Assembly (NCBI RefSeq): GCF_029714425.1 | Contig: NZ_CP121668.1 | Location: forward strand, 8,639,501-8,703,500 | Reading direction: 5' to 3' | Length of the DNA stretch: 64,000 bases | From: Bradyrhizobium sp. CB2312 | GTDB lineage: Bacteria > Pseudomonadota > Alphaproteobacteria > Rhizobiales > Xanthobacteraceae | Part shown: piece by piece, positions 55,220 through 64,000 of the stretch | Numbering within the stretch: position 1 is the stretch's first letter | Layout: every line of letters starts with the position of its first letter | Made by a program: the position numbers and the translations under genes | The notes under the pieces: model-generated | The model's database searches: none | What the model saw: only the letters and a program-made list of their open reading frames with translations | What the model was told of the DNA's origin: nothing

Positions 55220-56107
55220 GTGATCGATAATCTGGATGAGATCGATCCGAATAGTGTGGGGGCTATTCTCTACCGTCCAAAAGACGATGTGGATAGGCTA
55301 CTCGCCGATTTCGCGCAGGATATCGCGCAGCAAGGGGTACGCATCGGCGGCATCGTGCAGCGACACGCGAGATGCGCAAATGGCACGCACGTCATGCTCG
55401 CAATCGACGTTGCGACAGGACAAGAGATCTCGATTTCCCAGCCACTCGGCAGCGGAGCTATGTCCTGTAATCTCGATACAAATGGGCTTGCCGAGGCCGC
55501 AGCTGTCGTTTCCCAGGCACTTCGCAAAAAGATCGATCTTCTCGTGATCAACAAATTCGCCAAACAAGAAACCGCTGGCCGGGGCCTGCGCGCCGAATTC
55601 GTTGACACGATCACCCAAGGCGTACCAGTCCTGACAGCCGTTCCGAAAAAACGCCTTGCCGACTGGCGAACCTTCACCGCGGGCGTTAGCACGCTGCTGC
55701 CTTGTGATCGTCAATCCTTGGAGCAGTGGTGGCGCGAGATCTCAACGCGCCGGGCGCGCGGGGCCATCAGCACCAGCTCCGGTTATTTGGGGACGATGAT
55801 ACCGGATCGCTTGATGACGACGATGGACTGTCGACAACTTCGTCCCCGAAATCGCCCATCGGGCTCTTTCGCCGCCTCCGAAAACAGCCTTAGCTCTTGC
55901 GTCCGCTCCCACGCTCTGCGTCCCGCGATGCCTTCGAACGTGCCGATTGCGGACCTTCTATGGCGAGAGTTCAACCAGCTGCCCGTTCAGCGGCGCTGTG
56001 TAGCGCATGCTGCTGAACGGCCTTGTCCCGCAAGTCAGATTGGTAATCGGTTGCGGCCGAGCCAAGATGAGCGTGCGGAACATCGACGCTATAACGCGTG
56101 CTGCTGA
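55220..56107 (+). CDS. DUF2478 family protein with atypical C-terminal extension
   Basis: Residues up to about 175 (SVGAILYRPKDDVDRLLADF; VRIGGIVQRHARCANGTH; KIDLLVINKFAKQETAGRGL; SLEQWWREI) match the DUF2478 type that I recall next to molybdate transport genes, a probable NTP-binding protein of molybdenum metabolism. GTG 55220 after CAGGA is preferred to a TTG at 55181. The normal family end is near WWREI; another 110 codons follow that look like out-of-frame sequence, arginine- and serine-rich, and overlap an opposing gene. A stop codon was probably lost or a rearrangement joined foreign DNA. Confidence 0.72.
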   Translation: MIDNLDEIDPNSVGAILYRPKDDVDRLLADFAQDIAQQGVRIGGIVQRHARCANGTHVMLAIDVATGQEISISQPLGSGAMSCNLDTNGLAEAAAVVSQALRKKIDLLVINKFAKQETAGRGLRAEFVDTITQGVPVLTAVPKKRLADWRTFTAGVSTLLPCDRQSLEQWWREISTRRARGAISTSSGYLGTMIPDRLMTTMDCRQLRPRNRPSGSFAASENSLSSCVRSHALRPAMPSNVPIADLLWREFNQLPVQRRCVAHAAERPCPASQIGNRLRPSQDERAEHRRYNACC

Positions 56108-56377
56108 AGGAACTGTACCGCAGGTTGGACCTTGGCGCACCGGAATCGAACCACCAATATCCTTACGGCGGATATTTTCATGCGACCGGGCGGCTGGAGC
56201 CTCGGGGGAACTCGCCTCAGGCAAACTCTGCTCAGAAGAGCGGAGCTGCAGCTCGTCCAACTGCTGCTCGAAGCCAGCTTGATCCGGAGGCTCGGCATCG
56301 GCCTCTTGCGCACGCTGCTCATGTTGCTCGGCGCACCAGCGCATCCAATAGTTCGGATCCTTATAACCCGGCTCCAT
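55958..56377 (-). CDS. Hypothetical protein with effector-like N-terminus
   Basis: A 139-residue frame; ATG 56377 follows AGGGAGAG. It begins MEPGYKDPNYWMRWCAEQHE and contains DQAGFEQQLDELQ, similar to DQANFEQQLNDLAP in the N-terminus of the toxin-like effector at 11.86 kb. A PEASSPEAPAARS linker follows. No domain is recognised in the rest and no tts box is seen upstream. It overlaps the atypical tail of the DUF2478 gene on the other strand. Confidence 0.45.
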   Translation of the reverse strand: MEPGYKDPNYWMRWCAEQHEQRAQEADAEPPDQAGFEQQLDELQLRSSEQSLPEASSPEAPAARSHENIRRKDIGGSIPVRQGPTCGTVPSAARVIASMFRTLILARPQPITNLTCGTRPFSSMRYTAPLNGQLVELSP

Positions 56378-57465
56378 ACCACTCTCCCTAGATGACATAA
56401 CTCTTCATAGCCGCCCCAGAGTCACACTCGTGTGCACCGACCATGTAGACTCCAGCTCAAAAAACCCGACCGACGAGATCGATGCCTGAACAAACGAGAC
56501 CTCCATCACACGCCGCACCAAGCTCGTGCACTACTCACACCTGCCCAACCTTCTGCAGCAGAGCGCCCGCTCCTGAGTGGCATCGTAAAGCCGAAAACGC
56601 CGAAAACAGTCCAAGATAAACTAAAGCCAACTTGCCTCATTCCAAGAGCAACGGCGTTCGTGCACTCCTCCCCCCGGGCAAGGCCGCATGCCGCACATCT
56701 GGATCGAGATTGGGCTGATCAATTGCCGTTGGAAGACCCACCGTGATTTGATACTTGCAACGGAACGTCCCGCTTCGCATTCGATTCTTCACGCCAATGC
56801 CCTCACTTCCGCGACAAATCGGGTCGCGCCTGCACAGCCACATGCCTAACGCACCTAAGATCTTGAGACATTGAGGTCTCTCCTTCTCATAAAGGAGCTT
56901 CAGAGTGATCGCCGCATGTATGATCCAGACTGTACAACCTGACGCCACGTAGAGTCCAAGCCCCAATCGCCGCCGAAGGCGAGCCCGGTTGGCTTTGAAG
57001 CGTTTCAGGATCCGGCAAACCCTCGAGCCTGGCGATCTAGCGCCGCTTGAAGCGCCTCAATGCGCGAAGCGCCGTAGCCTATGATTACTCGCACCTTGTT
57101 TGGCAGCCGCGAGCATCTGGCCTTACTGGCGCAATCTGTTGTCGCGGCGATACAGCCGCTCTTGTTTGCGCTAGATGCTACGAACCTCGCGCTTCGTCAG
57201 GTTCCCCATTTTTTTATTAGATCTCGGCAGGCCGGCAATCATTTATCACATTGATGGCGAGATGAGGAAGTTTGCTCTAAGGGACGCAGAACGGTCTTTG
57301 ACCAGACGCTTGCAGTGCGAACATCTCAGGCGGCCGCGCAAAGCAAGACTGTTTTCATGAGCCTTGGTAAAGGAAGCGCTTGGCTACAGATTTTTCTCGG
57401 ATCGACGCTCCAAGCGCCCGGGCATGCCTGTATCAAAGCCGCTGGACTCCACTCCTGAGAACGCA
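56378..57465. other. Gene-poor interval upstream of ahpC
   Basis: About 1.1 kb; no recognised gene. The ahpC promoter lies at its right end. No perfect TGT-n10-ACA NifA site was found in the last 150 bases. Confidence 0.4.
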
Positions 57466-57481
57466 TGGCACATAGCTTGCT
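57466..57481 (+). promoter_or_regulatory. RpoN (-24/-12) promoter of ahpC-ahpD
   Basis: TGGCACATAGCTTGCT matches TGGCACG-n4-TTGCT except for one base. It is 48 bases before the ahpC ATG at 57529. Confidence 0.85.
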
Positions 57482-57528
57482 TCAACAGTGAAGCCACCTT
57501 CTACAGAGAGCGAATTTGTGAGGACAGC

Positions 57529-58083
57529 ATGCTCGGAATTGGAAGTCAGTTGCCGCCGTTCGAAATCACAGGCGTGAAGCCCGGTTTTCAAGCGCAGGAA
57601 GAAGGAGGACAGAGTGCATTCGAGACGCTGACCGAAGCGAGCTTTCCAGGAAAATGGAAGATCATCTTCTTCTATCCCAAGGATTTTACCTTCGTCTGCC
57701 CGACAGAGATCGCTGAGTTTGCCCGGCTTTCCAAGGAATTCGCCGACCGCGACGCGGTGGTACTGGGTGGTTCGACTGACAATGAGTTCTGCAAGCTCGC
57801 TTGGCGGCGCTCACATGTCGACCTACACGAACTTCCAATCTGGCAGTTTGCCGACACAAAGGGAACGCTCGTCGACGGTCTTGGCGTGCGTTCACCCGAA
57901 GGGGTTGCCTATCGTTACACCTTTATTGTTGACCCCCAAAATACGATCCAGCACGTCTATGCGACGAATCTCAGCGTCGGGCGCAGTCCTAAGGACACGC
58001 TCCGCGTTCTGGACGCGCTGCAAACCGACGAGCTCTGTCCCTGCAACCGCGAAATCGGCGGCGAAACCTTGAAGGTTGCTTGA
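57529..58083 (+). CDS. ahpC: AhpC-type 2-Cys peroxiredoxin
   Basis: A 184-residue peroxiredoxin. The peroxidatic cysteine is in FTFVCPTEIAEF (about residue 61) and the resolving one in DELCPCNREIGG near residue 173. It reduces hydrogen peroxide and organic peroxides. ATG 57529 (MLGIGSQLPPFEITG) follows GAGG; the longer frame from 57364 lies across the promoter and is rejected. ahpD follows after six bases. The -24/-12 promoter suggests induction with nitrogenase, to protect it from peroxides. Confidence 0.93.
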   Translation: MLGIGSQLPPFEITGVKPGFQAQEEGGQSAFETLTEASFPGKWKIIFFYPKDFTFVCPTEIAEFARLSKEFADRDAVVLGGSTDNEFCKLAWRRSHVDLHELPIWQFADTKGTLVDGLGVRSPEGVAYRYTFIVDPQNTIQHVYATNLSVGRSPKDTLRVLDALQTDELCPCNREIGGETLKVA

Positions 58084-58089
58084 GGCAGC

Positions 58090-58638
58090 ATGTCGTCGAT
58101 CAAACAACTAAGCGACCAGATTCCCGATTTCGCGAAGGATGTCAGGCTGAACTTGACCTCCTTGATGGCCGATGAGACGCTTTCGCCACAACGAAAATAC
58201 GGGCTGCTGCTGGCGAGCGCGATTGCCACTCGCAATGAAGTCCTGATTGCCGCGATGGAATCGGCTGCGTCCGCTGTGATGACATCTGTGGCGATTGCCG
58301 CAGCGAAAGCCGCAGCCAGCCTCATGGCAATGAACAACGTTTACTACCGCTTCGCTCACCTTGTCTCCAACCCGGAATACAAAACGATGCCGCCACGGCT
58401 GCGTATGAACGTGATCGGCAATCCCGGCGTGGACAAGTCCGATTTCGAGCTGTGGTCGCTTGCGGTCTCCGCCATAAACGGCTGCGGTGCCTGCATCGAT
58501 GCCCATGAGAAGACACTCAGAGCCGCGGGCGTCAATTCCGAAGCGATCCAGACCGCCGTGCGCTTTGCCGCGATCATGCAGTCAGTGGCAATCGCAATCG
58601 AGGCCGCCGGGCCCGACCCCTCTCAGGCGAGGGGCTGA
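58090..58638 (+). CDS. ahpD: AhpD-type alkylhydroperoxidase/reductase
   Basis: A 182-residue protein of the carboxymuconolactone decarboxylase/AhpD fold with the catalytic pair in [17 protein letters not shown] (about residues 135-151). AhpD reduces AhpC and has weak peroxidase activity itself. Six bases separate it from ahpC, so both come from one mRNA. Length is usual for the family. Confidence 0.93.
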   Translation: MSSIKQLSDQIPDFAKDVRLNLTSLMADETLSPQRKYGLLLASAIATRNEVLIAAMESAASAVMTSVAIAAAKAAASLMAMNNVYYRFAHLVSNPEYKTMPPRLRMNVIGNPGVDKSDFELWSLAVSAINGCGACIDAHEKTLRAAGVNSEAIQTAVRFAAIMQSVAIAIEAAGPDPSQARG

Positions 58639-58868
58639 TCCTTCCTCTACCATCCGGTTGACTACGTTGTGGCGCCACTCAGTGAGGTCACAACCAGTCC
58701 TTCGCGGCTCCCGAACGAGCGGCACATCTGCACGTTATGGCTTGTGCGGCGTTCCCCCGAAGAGTGTCTTGCTCGACGTCCCGGCGCCGCGCAAGTGACG
58801 CGGAATGCGCCAATGATGCGGTGAAGCCCTATCGCCTAACTCGGTCGCACCACGGCTCTGTTCCACTA

Positions 58869-59165
58869 TCAGCCAAACTTGAACTGCACTCCATATCCGC
58901 CGCGCGGATGGCTCCATTCGATGTCGCCGGTGGGCTCGGCGATCACGCGGCAGGTACCGCACTCGATGCAGCCGTCAACTGTTATCTCGACTTGGCCGTT
59001 GTCGTTTAGCTCGTAGCATCGCGCTGGGCAGGCTTTCAAAAGTGCAAGGAGCTGCGGCGATGGCGTCGTGTGCGCACGGACCTTGACGTGAGGGTGACCG
59101 ATGTCGACAAGATAGCGATTATAATACAGCTTGTCTTCGACGCGGACTGGCGATTCGACATTCAT
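58869..59165 (-). CDS. fixX: Ferredoxin-like protein FixX
   Basis: A 98-residue FixX. The cysteine clusters CPARCYE and CIECGTCRV would bind one iron-sulfur cluster. The conserved end [19 protein letters not shown] is complete. ATG 59165 follows GGAAGG at eight bases; the 59180 ATG overlaps that site. FixX acts with FixABC in electron bifurcation that supplies low-potential electrons to nitrogenase. It is the last gene of fixBCX, 39 bases after fixC. Confidence 0.95.
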   Translation of the reverse strand: MNVESPVRVEDKLYYNRYLVDIGHPHVKVRAHTTPSPQLLALLKACPARCYELNDNGQVEITVDGCIECGTCRVIAEPTGDIEWSHPRGGYGVQFKFG

Positions 59166-59204
59166 GCTTTGACCTTCCATTGTTGGGCTTCACAACTGTC
59201 GCGG

Positions 59205-60518
59205 TCAGCGCCAGGCCCGGGCAAAACGACAAGCATCACCGAACAGACCTGCCCATGACCGCGCCTTGACAAAGGATTTCAGGGTCGCCTTCTCCTTCTC
59301 AGCCTTGGGCGTACCATCGACGCGCACGAAGTTTTGCATCGCCTTGGAGATGAGCTGCGGATAGGTGAGAAAGAAGTTTTGTGACTGGGTATGCATTAGG
59401 GGCGGCAAATCCTTGTACTTCTTTAGATCTTTGATGACGAAGGAATCGTCTAGCATCTTCTTGTAGATCGACAGATTTGCTGCACTCATCGGCTCGCCGC
59501 GCGATTTCACCAGACCTATCGCTTCGGCGGCGATGCGGCCGGAAGTCATCGCGAGATTGGAACCCTCACGATGAATGGCATTGTTGAGTTGGGCCGCATC
59601 GCCCACTACGACCCAGCCTTCCCCATACAGCTGCGGGATCGACTTGTACCCGCCTTCAGGAATGAGATGGGCCGAGTACTCCTTGACTTCGGACCCTGCT
59701 ACCAGGGGTGCCACGGAGGGATGGCTCTTGAATTGATCGAGCAGGCCGTATGGCGTCTGGCCCGTGCGCTGGAAGTCGGCGACGAGACAACCAATGCCCA
59801 GCGAAATGCACTCTTTGTTGGCATAGATGAAACCCATTCCGGTCATGCCGCGGGAAATGGTACCGGCCGCCTCGATCACGACGCCTTCATCGCCCTTGAG
59901 ATTGAAGCGCGCCTCGATAGTCTCGCGGGGCAAGAAGTGCATCTCTTTCACCGCGAGCGCAACGTTGTCGGGTCTCGGCCGCGCGCGCAGGCCCGCGCGC
60001 GTCCCGAGCAGGCCATTGACCCCCTCGGCCAGCACGACGACATCGGCATGTATTTCGCCGTCTCGGCGATCTGTACGAACACCGACGATTCTTTCACGCT
60101 CGTCCCGTACGAGCTCGGTGACGGTCGTCTCGCACAGTAAGGTCGCGCCAGCCTCCCGCACCTTGGAAGAGAACCATTTGTCAAACTGGGCGCGTATAAT
60201 CGTGTACCTGTTCGGCCGTTCCTCGTTGAATTCGTCTGAACGGTAATGCATGCCGACATGGGAACGATCGTCCATGATCCAGAACCGCTGCTCAATCACG
60301 TGACGTTCGAGCGGCGCCTCCTCTCGAAACTCGGGGATCAGCTTTTCCAGCATGTCGGCATAGAGGATGGCGCCCTGCACATTCTTCGATCCTGGATATT
60401 CGCCTCGCTCGAGCTGCAGCACCTTCATGCCGCGCTTAGCCATGGTCAATGCCGCCGCGTTGCCGGCCATACCGGCTCCAACCACGATCGCATCGAATCT
60501 CTCTTCAATCATCATCAT
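59205..60518 (-). CDS. fixC: FixC flavoprotein dehydrogenase
   Basis: A 437-residue flavoprotein related to ETF:quinone oxidoreductase. The N-terminal FAD site is [20 protein letters not shown], followed by [20 protein letters not shown]; later [20 protein letters not shown] is a second FAD-contact region. Length is standard. It passes electrons between FixAB and quinone/FixX. It starts five bases after the fixB stop. Confidence 0.96.
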   Translation of the reverse strand: MMMIEERFDAIVVGAGMAGNAAALTMAKRGMKVLQLERGEYPGSKNVQGAILYADMLEKLIPEFREEAPLERHVIEQRFWIMDDRSHVGMHYRSDEFNEERPNRYTIIRAQFDKWFSSKVREAGATLLCETTVTELVRDERERIVGVRTDRRDGEIHADVVVLAEGVNGLLGTRAGLRARPRPDNVALAVKEMHFLPRETIEARFNLKGDEGVVIEAAGTISRGMTGMGFIYANKECISLGIGCLVADFQRTGQTPYGLLDQFKSHPSVAPLVAGSEVKEYSAHLIPEGGYKSIPQLYGEGWVVVGDAAQLNNAIHREGSNLAMTSGRIAAEAIGLVKSRGEPMSAANLSIYKKMLDDSFVIKDLKKYKDLPPLMHTQSQNFFLTYPQLISKAMQNFVRVDGTPKAEKEKATLKSFVKARSWAGLFGDACRFARAWR

Positions 60519-60523
60519 CTCCT

Positions 60524-61633
60524 CTAGACCGCGATCCGGGCGCGCGAGTTCGGCAAAAGGCGGGCGCGAAATGCGGCCGTCAGCGCGGGTAGCAGTTGGA
60601 TGGCGTCGCTCACGATCGCGAGATGGGCAAAGTCGAAGATCGGAGCATTCTTGTCAGTATTGACGGCGACGATCAAATCCGCGCCCTCGACGCCAACGCG
60701 GTGCTGGATCGCTCCGGAAATGCCGGCGGCAATATAGAGCTTTGGCCGGATGGTTTTCCCCGTCTGGCCGATTTGGCGGTCAGACGTAACCCACCCTTTT
60801 TGCACCAGAGGACGCGAGCAGCCATATTCAGCGCCAAGCAGAGTTGCGAGCTCGCGCACCAACCGAAAGTTCTCAGGCGATCCCAATCCCAGGCCGCCCG
60901 CAACCACGACATCGGCATAGGCCAGATTGGAGGTTTCTGCATCGCGGTCGGGTAGAAACGACAATACCTTTGTGGCAATATCATCTTCGAGAAGACCGAG
61001 CGGATGGACGATGATACGAGCGGCATCGCGTACGACGCGCTCAGGCATCGGCATGACCCGCGGGCGGACGGTTGCCATCTGCGGACGATAATTCAAGGTA
61101 TAGATCGTGCAGAGCAGCGAGCCGCCAAAGGTCGGACGCGTCGCCGCGAGCGAACCATCGGCGTCGACGTCGAGCGCGGTGCAGTCGGCAGTGAGCCCCG
61201 TCGACAGAGTCGTCGCCACGGAACCTGCGAGATCGCGACCGAGCGTCGTCGCCCCCAACAGCAGGATCTCGGGCTTGTAGGTGTTGACGAGTTCGGTTAG
61301 CGCTTTGGTATAGGATTCGTTTCGGTAATCCGACAAAACGTTGTCGCTCACGAGGTAGGCCAGATCGGCGCCATAGCAAAAGGCGTCAAGCGCGGCGTTA
61401 CGTGTGTGCTGCCCTTCCGGACCGATAACGACAGCGGCAAGATTCACCTTTAGCCTGTCGGCCAGCCTGCGGCCCGCACCCATGAGCTCCCATGAAACCG
61501 GATGCACCTGGCCACGCTCCAGCTCGACGAAGACCCAGACGTGCTTGTACGCCTTGAAGTGCTCCGGCAGTTCTTTTTTGGCTGCTGCGCGCCCGGCCGG
61601 CGCCGGCATGATCGTTCTGGTGACATTGCTCAT
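60524..61633 (-). CDS. fixB: Electron transfer flavoprotein alpha subunit FixB
   Basis: A 369-residue ETF-alpha-type protein. The FAD-binding C-terminal domain shows [20 protein letters not shown], then [28 protein letters not shown] and [22 protein letters not shown]. It is complete, with standard length. It needs FixA (ETF beta) as partner. The fixA directly upstream is a ruin, so a functional FixA must come from elsewhere. Confidence 0.96.
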   Translation of the reverse strand: MSNVTRTIMPAPAGRAAAKKELPEHFKAYKHVWVFVELERGQVHPVSWELMGAGRRLADRLKVNLAAVVIGPEGQHTRNAALDAFCYGADLAYLVSDNVLSDYRNESYTKALTELVNTYKPEILLLGATTLGRDLAGSVATTLSTGLTADCTALDVDADGSLAATRPTFGGSLLCTIYTLNYRPQMATVRPRVMPMPERVVRDAARIIVHPLGLLEDDIATKVLSFLPDRDAETSNLAYADVVVAGGLGLGSPENFRLVRELATLLGAEYGCSRPLVQKGWVTSDRQIGQTGKTIRPKLYIAAGISGAIQHRVGVEGADLIVAVNTDKNAPIFDFAHLAIVSDAIQLLPALTAAFRARLLPNSRARIAV

Positions 61634-61639
61634 ACTCTA

Positions 61640-62157
61640 AATTCCCCTCAAAGATAGGCGCGCCCGCGCCACAGGTTGCTTTTTAGCTTCCTTAACTGAA
61701 GATCACTTTTGGTCAGCAAGTGGCCGGCTGCTCTGCCCCGTCTGCTTGGTCCGACCGGCCTCACAACAAGACGCGTCGTCGCGATAGACGTACCGGTCCG
61801 GCAGGATTTGGCGAGGTCTTCCACACTGAACGCTTGCGCGCCGCGTTTGACGAGCGCCACCGCGGTGGCCAGGGCGCCGCGGTGATTCTGACCATTCGCT
61901 TCCATGCCCGAGTTGGCGATTCCGTTCGCTGCGCAATACTTGCGCCTCAGTTTCCGCCCACCAGCTCCACATTGACTGTGACGACGAGCGCGATACCGGC
62001 GACGCACCTGTCACGCGATCCATGCCGAGCCTCCAGCGCGGACAGCCCGTATGGGCTGACGTTGGCCCTCTTCCTGACGCATGTTGCTATCCAGCATGAG
62101 TTGGATACAAATCTGAGCGAAATCCAGGGCCGATTTGATGCGGGCGACGCTGTGCAT
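61640..62157 (-). pseudogene. fixA: fixA remnant (ETF beta subunit)
   Basis: The start is recognisable: ATG 62157 after GGAGAGG, reading MHSVARIKSALDFAQI then MRQE, like FixA starts (MHSVVCIKQVPDSAQI...MRQG). The frame stops at about 62011. Downstream pieces in another frame (GALATAVALVKRGAQ; FSVEDLAKSCRTG) resemble the last third of FixA. Only about 520 of the usual 850 bases remain, so the middle is deleted and the rest frameshifted. Confidence 0.72.
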
Positions 62158-62207
62158 ACCCTCTCCAGGTGTAGCGCGAACGGGCGACTTATCCATTGAC
62201 CACCATC

Positions 62208-62321
62208 TCACCGTCCATATGGAGCCTTGATCGCGTCAAAGACCGTTTCGAGCGGACCTGGCGCGATCGTACGCCACGAGATGATGGCGCAGGGCTCGGC
62301 AGGCACTAAAAGCAGCATCAT
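62208..62321 (-). CDS. Small ORF (37 aa) behind a -24/-12 promoter
   Basis: Two tandem ATGs (62321, 62318) follow GAAGGAAG at ideal spacing, 70 bases downstream of the -24/-12 promoter. The peptide (MMLLLVPAEPCAIISWRTIA...APYGR) is proline-containing and ends just ahead of the fixA remnant. A longer in-frame reading to 62600 passes through the promoter and is unlikely. It could be a genuine symbiotic microprotein or the end of a decayed gene; no family recognised. Confidence 0.5.
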   Translation of the reverse strand: MMLLLVPAEPCAIISWRTIAPGPLETVFDAIKAPYGR

Positions 62322-62391
62322 GGGTCTTCCTTCAATCTCATCTCGGACGACTACCATCCGTCGGCATCGACGATCGGGTCGGCAGGACAGC

Positions 62392-62407
62392 AGCAAGTGT
62401 CGTACCA
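62392..62407 (-). promoter_or_regulatory. RpoN (-24/-12) promoter of the fixBCX region
   Basis: Minus-strand TGGTACGACACTTGCT departs from TGGCACG-n4-TTGCT at one base. It faces the small ORF, fixA remnant and fixBCX. No TGT-n10-ACA site was found in the 200 bases upstream. Confidence 0.82.
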
Positions 62408-62621
62408 GTTGCAAAAAATACTGAAAGTCAGTCGAAAGTAATGGTTTGGCAGACACTTGAAATCCGCTGATACCTGGACACGACCAGTCCAGACATGGGT
62501 CGGGAATACGACAGCCGCCGCTCGGGTGATAGCTGCAGAGAGTTGACCCGGATAAAGACGAAGGCCGCACATCGGGTTGCCACGGTGCCCCGTCGGGCAC
62601 ACCTTGCAGTGGAACGCTAGA

Positions 62622-62963
62622 TCACTTCAGCTCGCTCAATGGGACAAAGGCCGCCGCCTTCTTAGGGTCTGCGGCGCCCTCCTTCAAAACCTTGAACACT
62701 CGCTGGTCGATCGGTGACGATGCCACGAAATCCGCATAGGCCCGCTCCAGCATCGCCTTGCACCGAGCTCTGATTTCCGGCTCTGCGGCACCAGCAAATT
62801 GCTCTTTTGCAAAGTATTGTCCCATGCGCTTTAAGATGTGAAGGCGCGCGACATTCACGATTTTAGGGTCGTAATCGACGCCAAGTAGCGAAAAAAAATC
62901 CTCCGCCGATGAGGCCTTGCTGAGCCGATCCAGGATACCGGCTGCCGGGGACGAGTTGATCAT
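62622..62963 (-). CDS. nifW: Nitrogenase-stabilising protein NifW
   Basis: A 113-residue NifW: ILDRLSKASSAEDFFSLLGV, the DPKIVNVARLHILKRMGQY core, and the FKVLKEGAADPKKAAAFVPL end are typical. NifW associates with the MoFe protein and helps protect nitrogenase from oxygen. AAGGAGAA precedes the ATG. It lies between nifV and the fix genes. Confidence 0.95.
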   Translation of the reverse strand: MINSSPAAGILDRLSKASSAEDFFSLLGVDYDPKIVNVARLHILKRMGQYFAKEQFAGAAEPEIRARCKAMLERAYADFVASSPIDQRVFKVLKEGAADPKKAAAFVPLSELK

Positions 62964-63282
62964 GAAAAATTCTCCTTCGGATTAGCTCTGGACGGTAACT
63001 GCTGGCGGGATCAATGGCCAAACCACGATCGAGGCTGACGCTCGTCAGGACGGTCGCCGGACCGGAACTCAGCGCGAGAAGACGCCGATTGGCAGTGCGG
63101 GGCGGCTCGCCATTGGGTAGGAGGTCACAGCATGTATGGCGGAACGGGAAGTAAGATCTGGAGATGAGATCGCGCCAGGGGATCTGACGTGCGAAAGCTG
63201 GACGCCGTGCGGGCCCATCAGCGATATCGGACGCCATCCTTGCGGCGCGTCTGTTTACGCAAACGCTGCTGGACACGGCTTT
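62964..63282. other. Intergenic region between nifV and nifW
   Basis: About 320 bases; no gene and no convincing -24/-12 promoter seen, so nifW may be read from the nifV side. Confidence 0.45.
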
Positions 63283-64000
63283 TCACGCGGGGTGGGTTGC
63301 CAGGCATCCGCACACGTCGCGCCAGATCGCCGCCACGGTTTCGCGCTCGACCGAGCGCTTGTGCTCGATGGCATATTTGCGGACTCGCGACAGAATCTGT
63401 CTGGCTTGATCGGCGTTGGCGACGAGCTGCAGTTCATCGAGTAACGCGGTGATCGCCCCAAGTCCGGAATGCTTGCCGATCACAAAGCGGTTGCAGCGGC
63501 CAAACAAAACCGGATCAAGCGATTGATAGGTGCGTTGATCCTTCAAAAGGCCAGCGACATGAATGCCGGATTCGTGCGTAAATACATGCTCTCCGACGAT
63601 GGCCTTGTTCACAGGAATCGCACGTGCGGCCGCGGCTGCAACCACCGCGGCGACGTTCTCGAGCTCCGGGAGTATGATGCCAGTCTCGCGCCCGTAGAGC
63701 TGTTTGAGTGCGACCGCGATTTCCTCGAGCGGGGCATTTCCGGCCCGCTCGCCCAGCCCGATGACGGTCACTGAGGCGTGGCTCACGCCGGCCTTGATAG
63801 CGGAGAGCGTGTTGGCGGTTGCGAGTCCGAGATCATCGTGACCGTGAAATTCGAGTTCGAGATCGGTGGTCGCACGCAAATTCCTGACCAGCACGTAGGT
63901 TGCGTCGGGATCGAGCACACTGAGCGTATCTGCAATACGAAAGCGACGCGCGCCCGCGGCTTTTGCAGTTGCCATCAGTCTGATGAGAAAATCGATGTCG
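63283..64000 (-). CDS. nifV: Homocitrate synthase NifV (partial)
   Basis: The frame is open to the window edge (239 codons seen). It shows the HMG-CoA-lyase/homocitrate-synthase barrel: RRFRIADTLSVLDPD, the metal-binding HGHDDLGLATANTLSAIKAG, VIGLGERAGNAPLEEI and GEHVFTHESGIHVAGLLKD. Homocitrate is the organic ligand of the FeMo-cofactor. The C-terminal part ends LATHPA. The N-terminal third lies outside the window. Confidence 0.93.
   Translation of the reverse strand, partial: DIDFLIRLMATAKAAGARRFRIADTLSVLDPDATYVLVRNLRATTDLELEFHGHDDLGLATANTLSAIKAGVSHASVTVIGLGERAGNAPLEEIAVALKQLYGRETGIILPELENVAAVVAAAAARAIPVNKAIVGEHVFTHESGIHVAGLLKDQRTYQSLDPVLFGRCNRFVIGKHSGLGAITALLDELQLVANADQARQILSRVRKYAIEHKRSVERETVAAIWRDVCGCLATHPA

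Noticed and set aside
1..64000. tRNA, rRNA genes and CRISPR arrays
   Set aside because: None seen on reading: no regularly spaced identical repeats and no rRNA-like blocks. tRNA genes could be missed without a covariance search.

Overview
The window looks like part of the symbiosis island of a soybean-type Bradyrhizobium. This rests on a nearly complete rhizobial type III secretion system (T3SS: rhc/nol/nop genes with the regulator TtsI), at least six tts boxes, a nod box, and a nif/fix block (nifV, nifW, fixBCX) with RpoN/NifA-type -24/-12 promoters. Coding density is low, several genes are frameshifted or truncated, and one nest of insertion sequences is present, as expected of an old, repeatedly rearranged island.

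Layout. (1) 1-5465, minus strand: a peptide/opine-type ABC importer (solute-binding protein, two permeases, ATPase cut by the window edge) coupled to an LLM-type flavin monooxygenase. (2) 5.5-12.8 kb, plus strand: an effector graveyard. Three loci each begin about 46-50 bp after a tts box. Two are frameshifted paralogues that look like cholera-toxin-type ADP-ribosyltransferases; the third is a multiply frameshifted repeat-rich effector. A virK-like secreted protein lies among them on the minus strand. (3) 13.3-37.3 kb: the T3SS. A nod box at 13.28 kb precedes ttsI, rhcC2 and a CpaD-like lipoprotein gene (plus strand). The minus strand carries nopB-rhcJ-nolU-nolV-rhcN-sctO-rhcQ-rhcR-rhcS and, after an unusual 0.68 kb gap with its own tts-like box, rhcT-rhcU. 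rhcC1 is divergent from nopB. Then come nopX and a second plus-strand operon nopC-nopA-sctD-(sctX-like)-(sctY-like)-rhcV-TPR lipoprotein. (4) 37.4-40.7 kb: an IS66-family element inserted, with a perfect 8-bp target duplication, inside an IS5-family element. (5) 40.7-51 kb: accessory genes, including a ferritin-like di-iron protein, an M16 peptidase pair (the catalytic member frameshifted), a paralogous pair of ParA/MinD-like ATPases and small secreted or hypothetical proteins. (6) 51.6-64 kb: nitrogen-fixation-linked genes. A di-haem peroxidase and ahpCD each follow a -24/-12 promoter; there is a decaying modB-modC locus with a DUF2478-type gene; fixBCX follow a ruined fixA; a 37-codon ORF sits behind a -24/-12 promoter; nifW and nifV (partial) complete the block.

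How it fits together. Flavonoid-NodD signalling through the nod box would induce ttsI, and TtsI would switch on the tts-box operons that build the secretion machine and supply translocator and effectors during infection. Later, in nodules, NifA-RpoN would drive the fix/nif and peroxide-defence genes at the right end. Most functional statements are inferences from sequence resemblance recognised by eye; no database search was possible.
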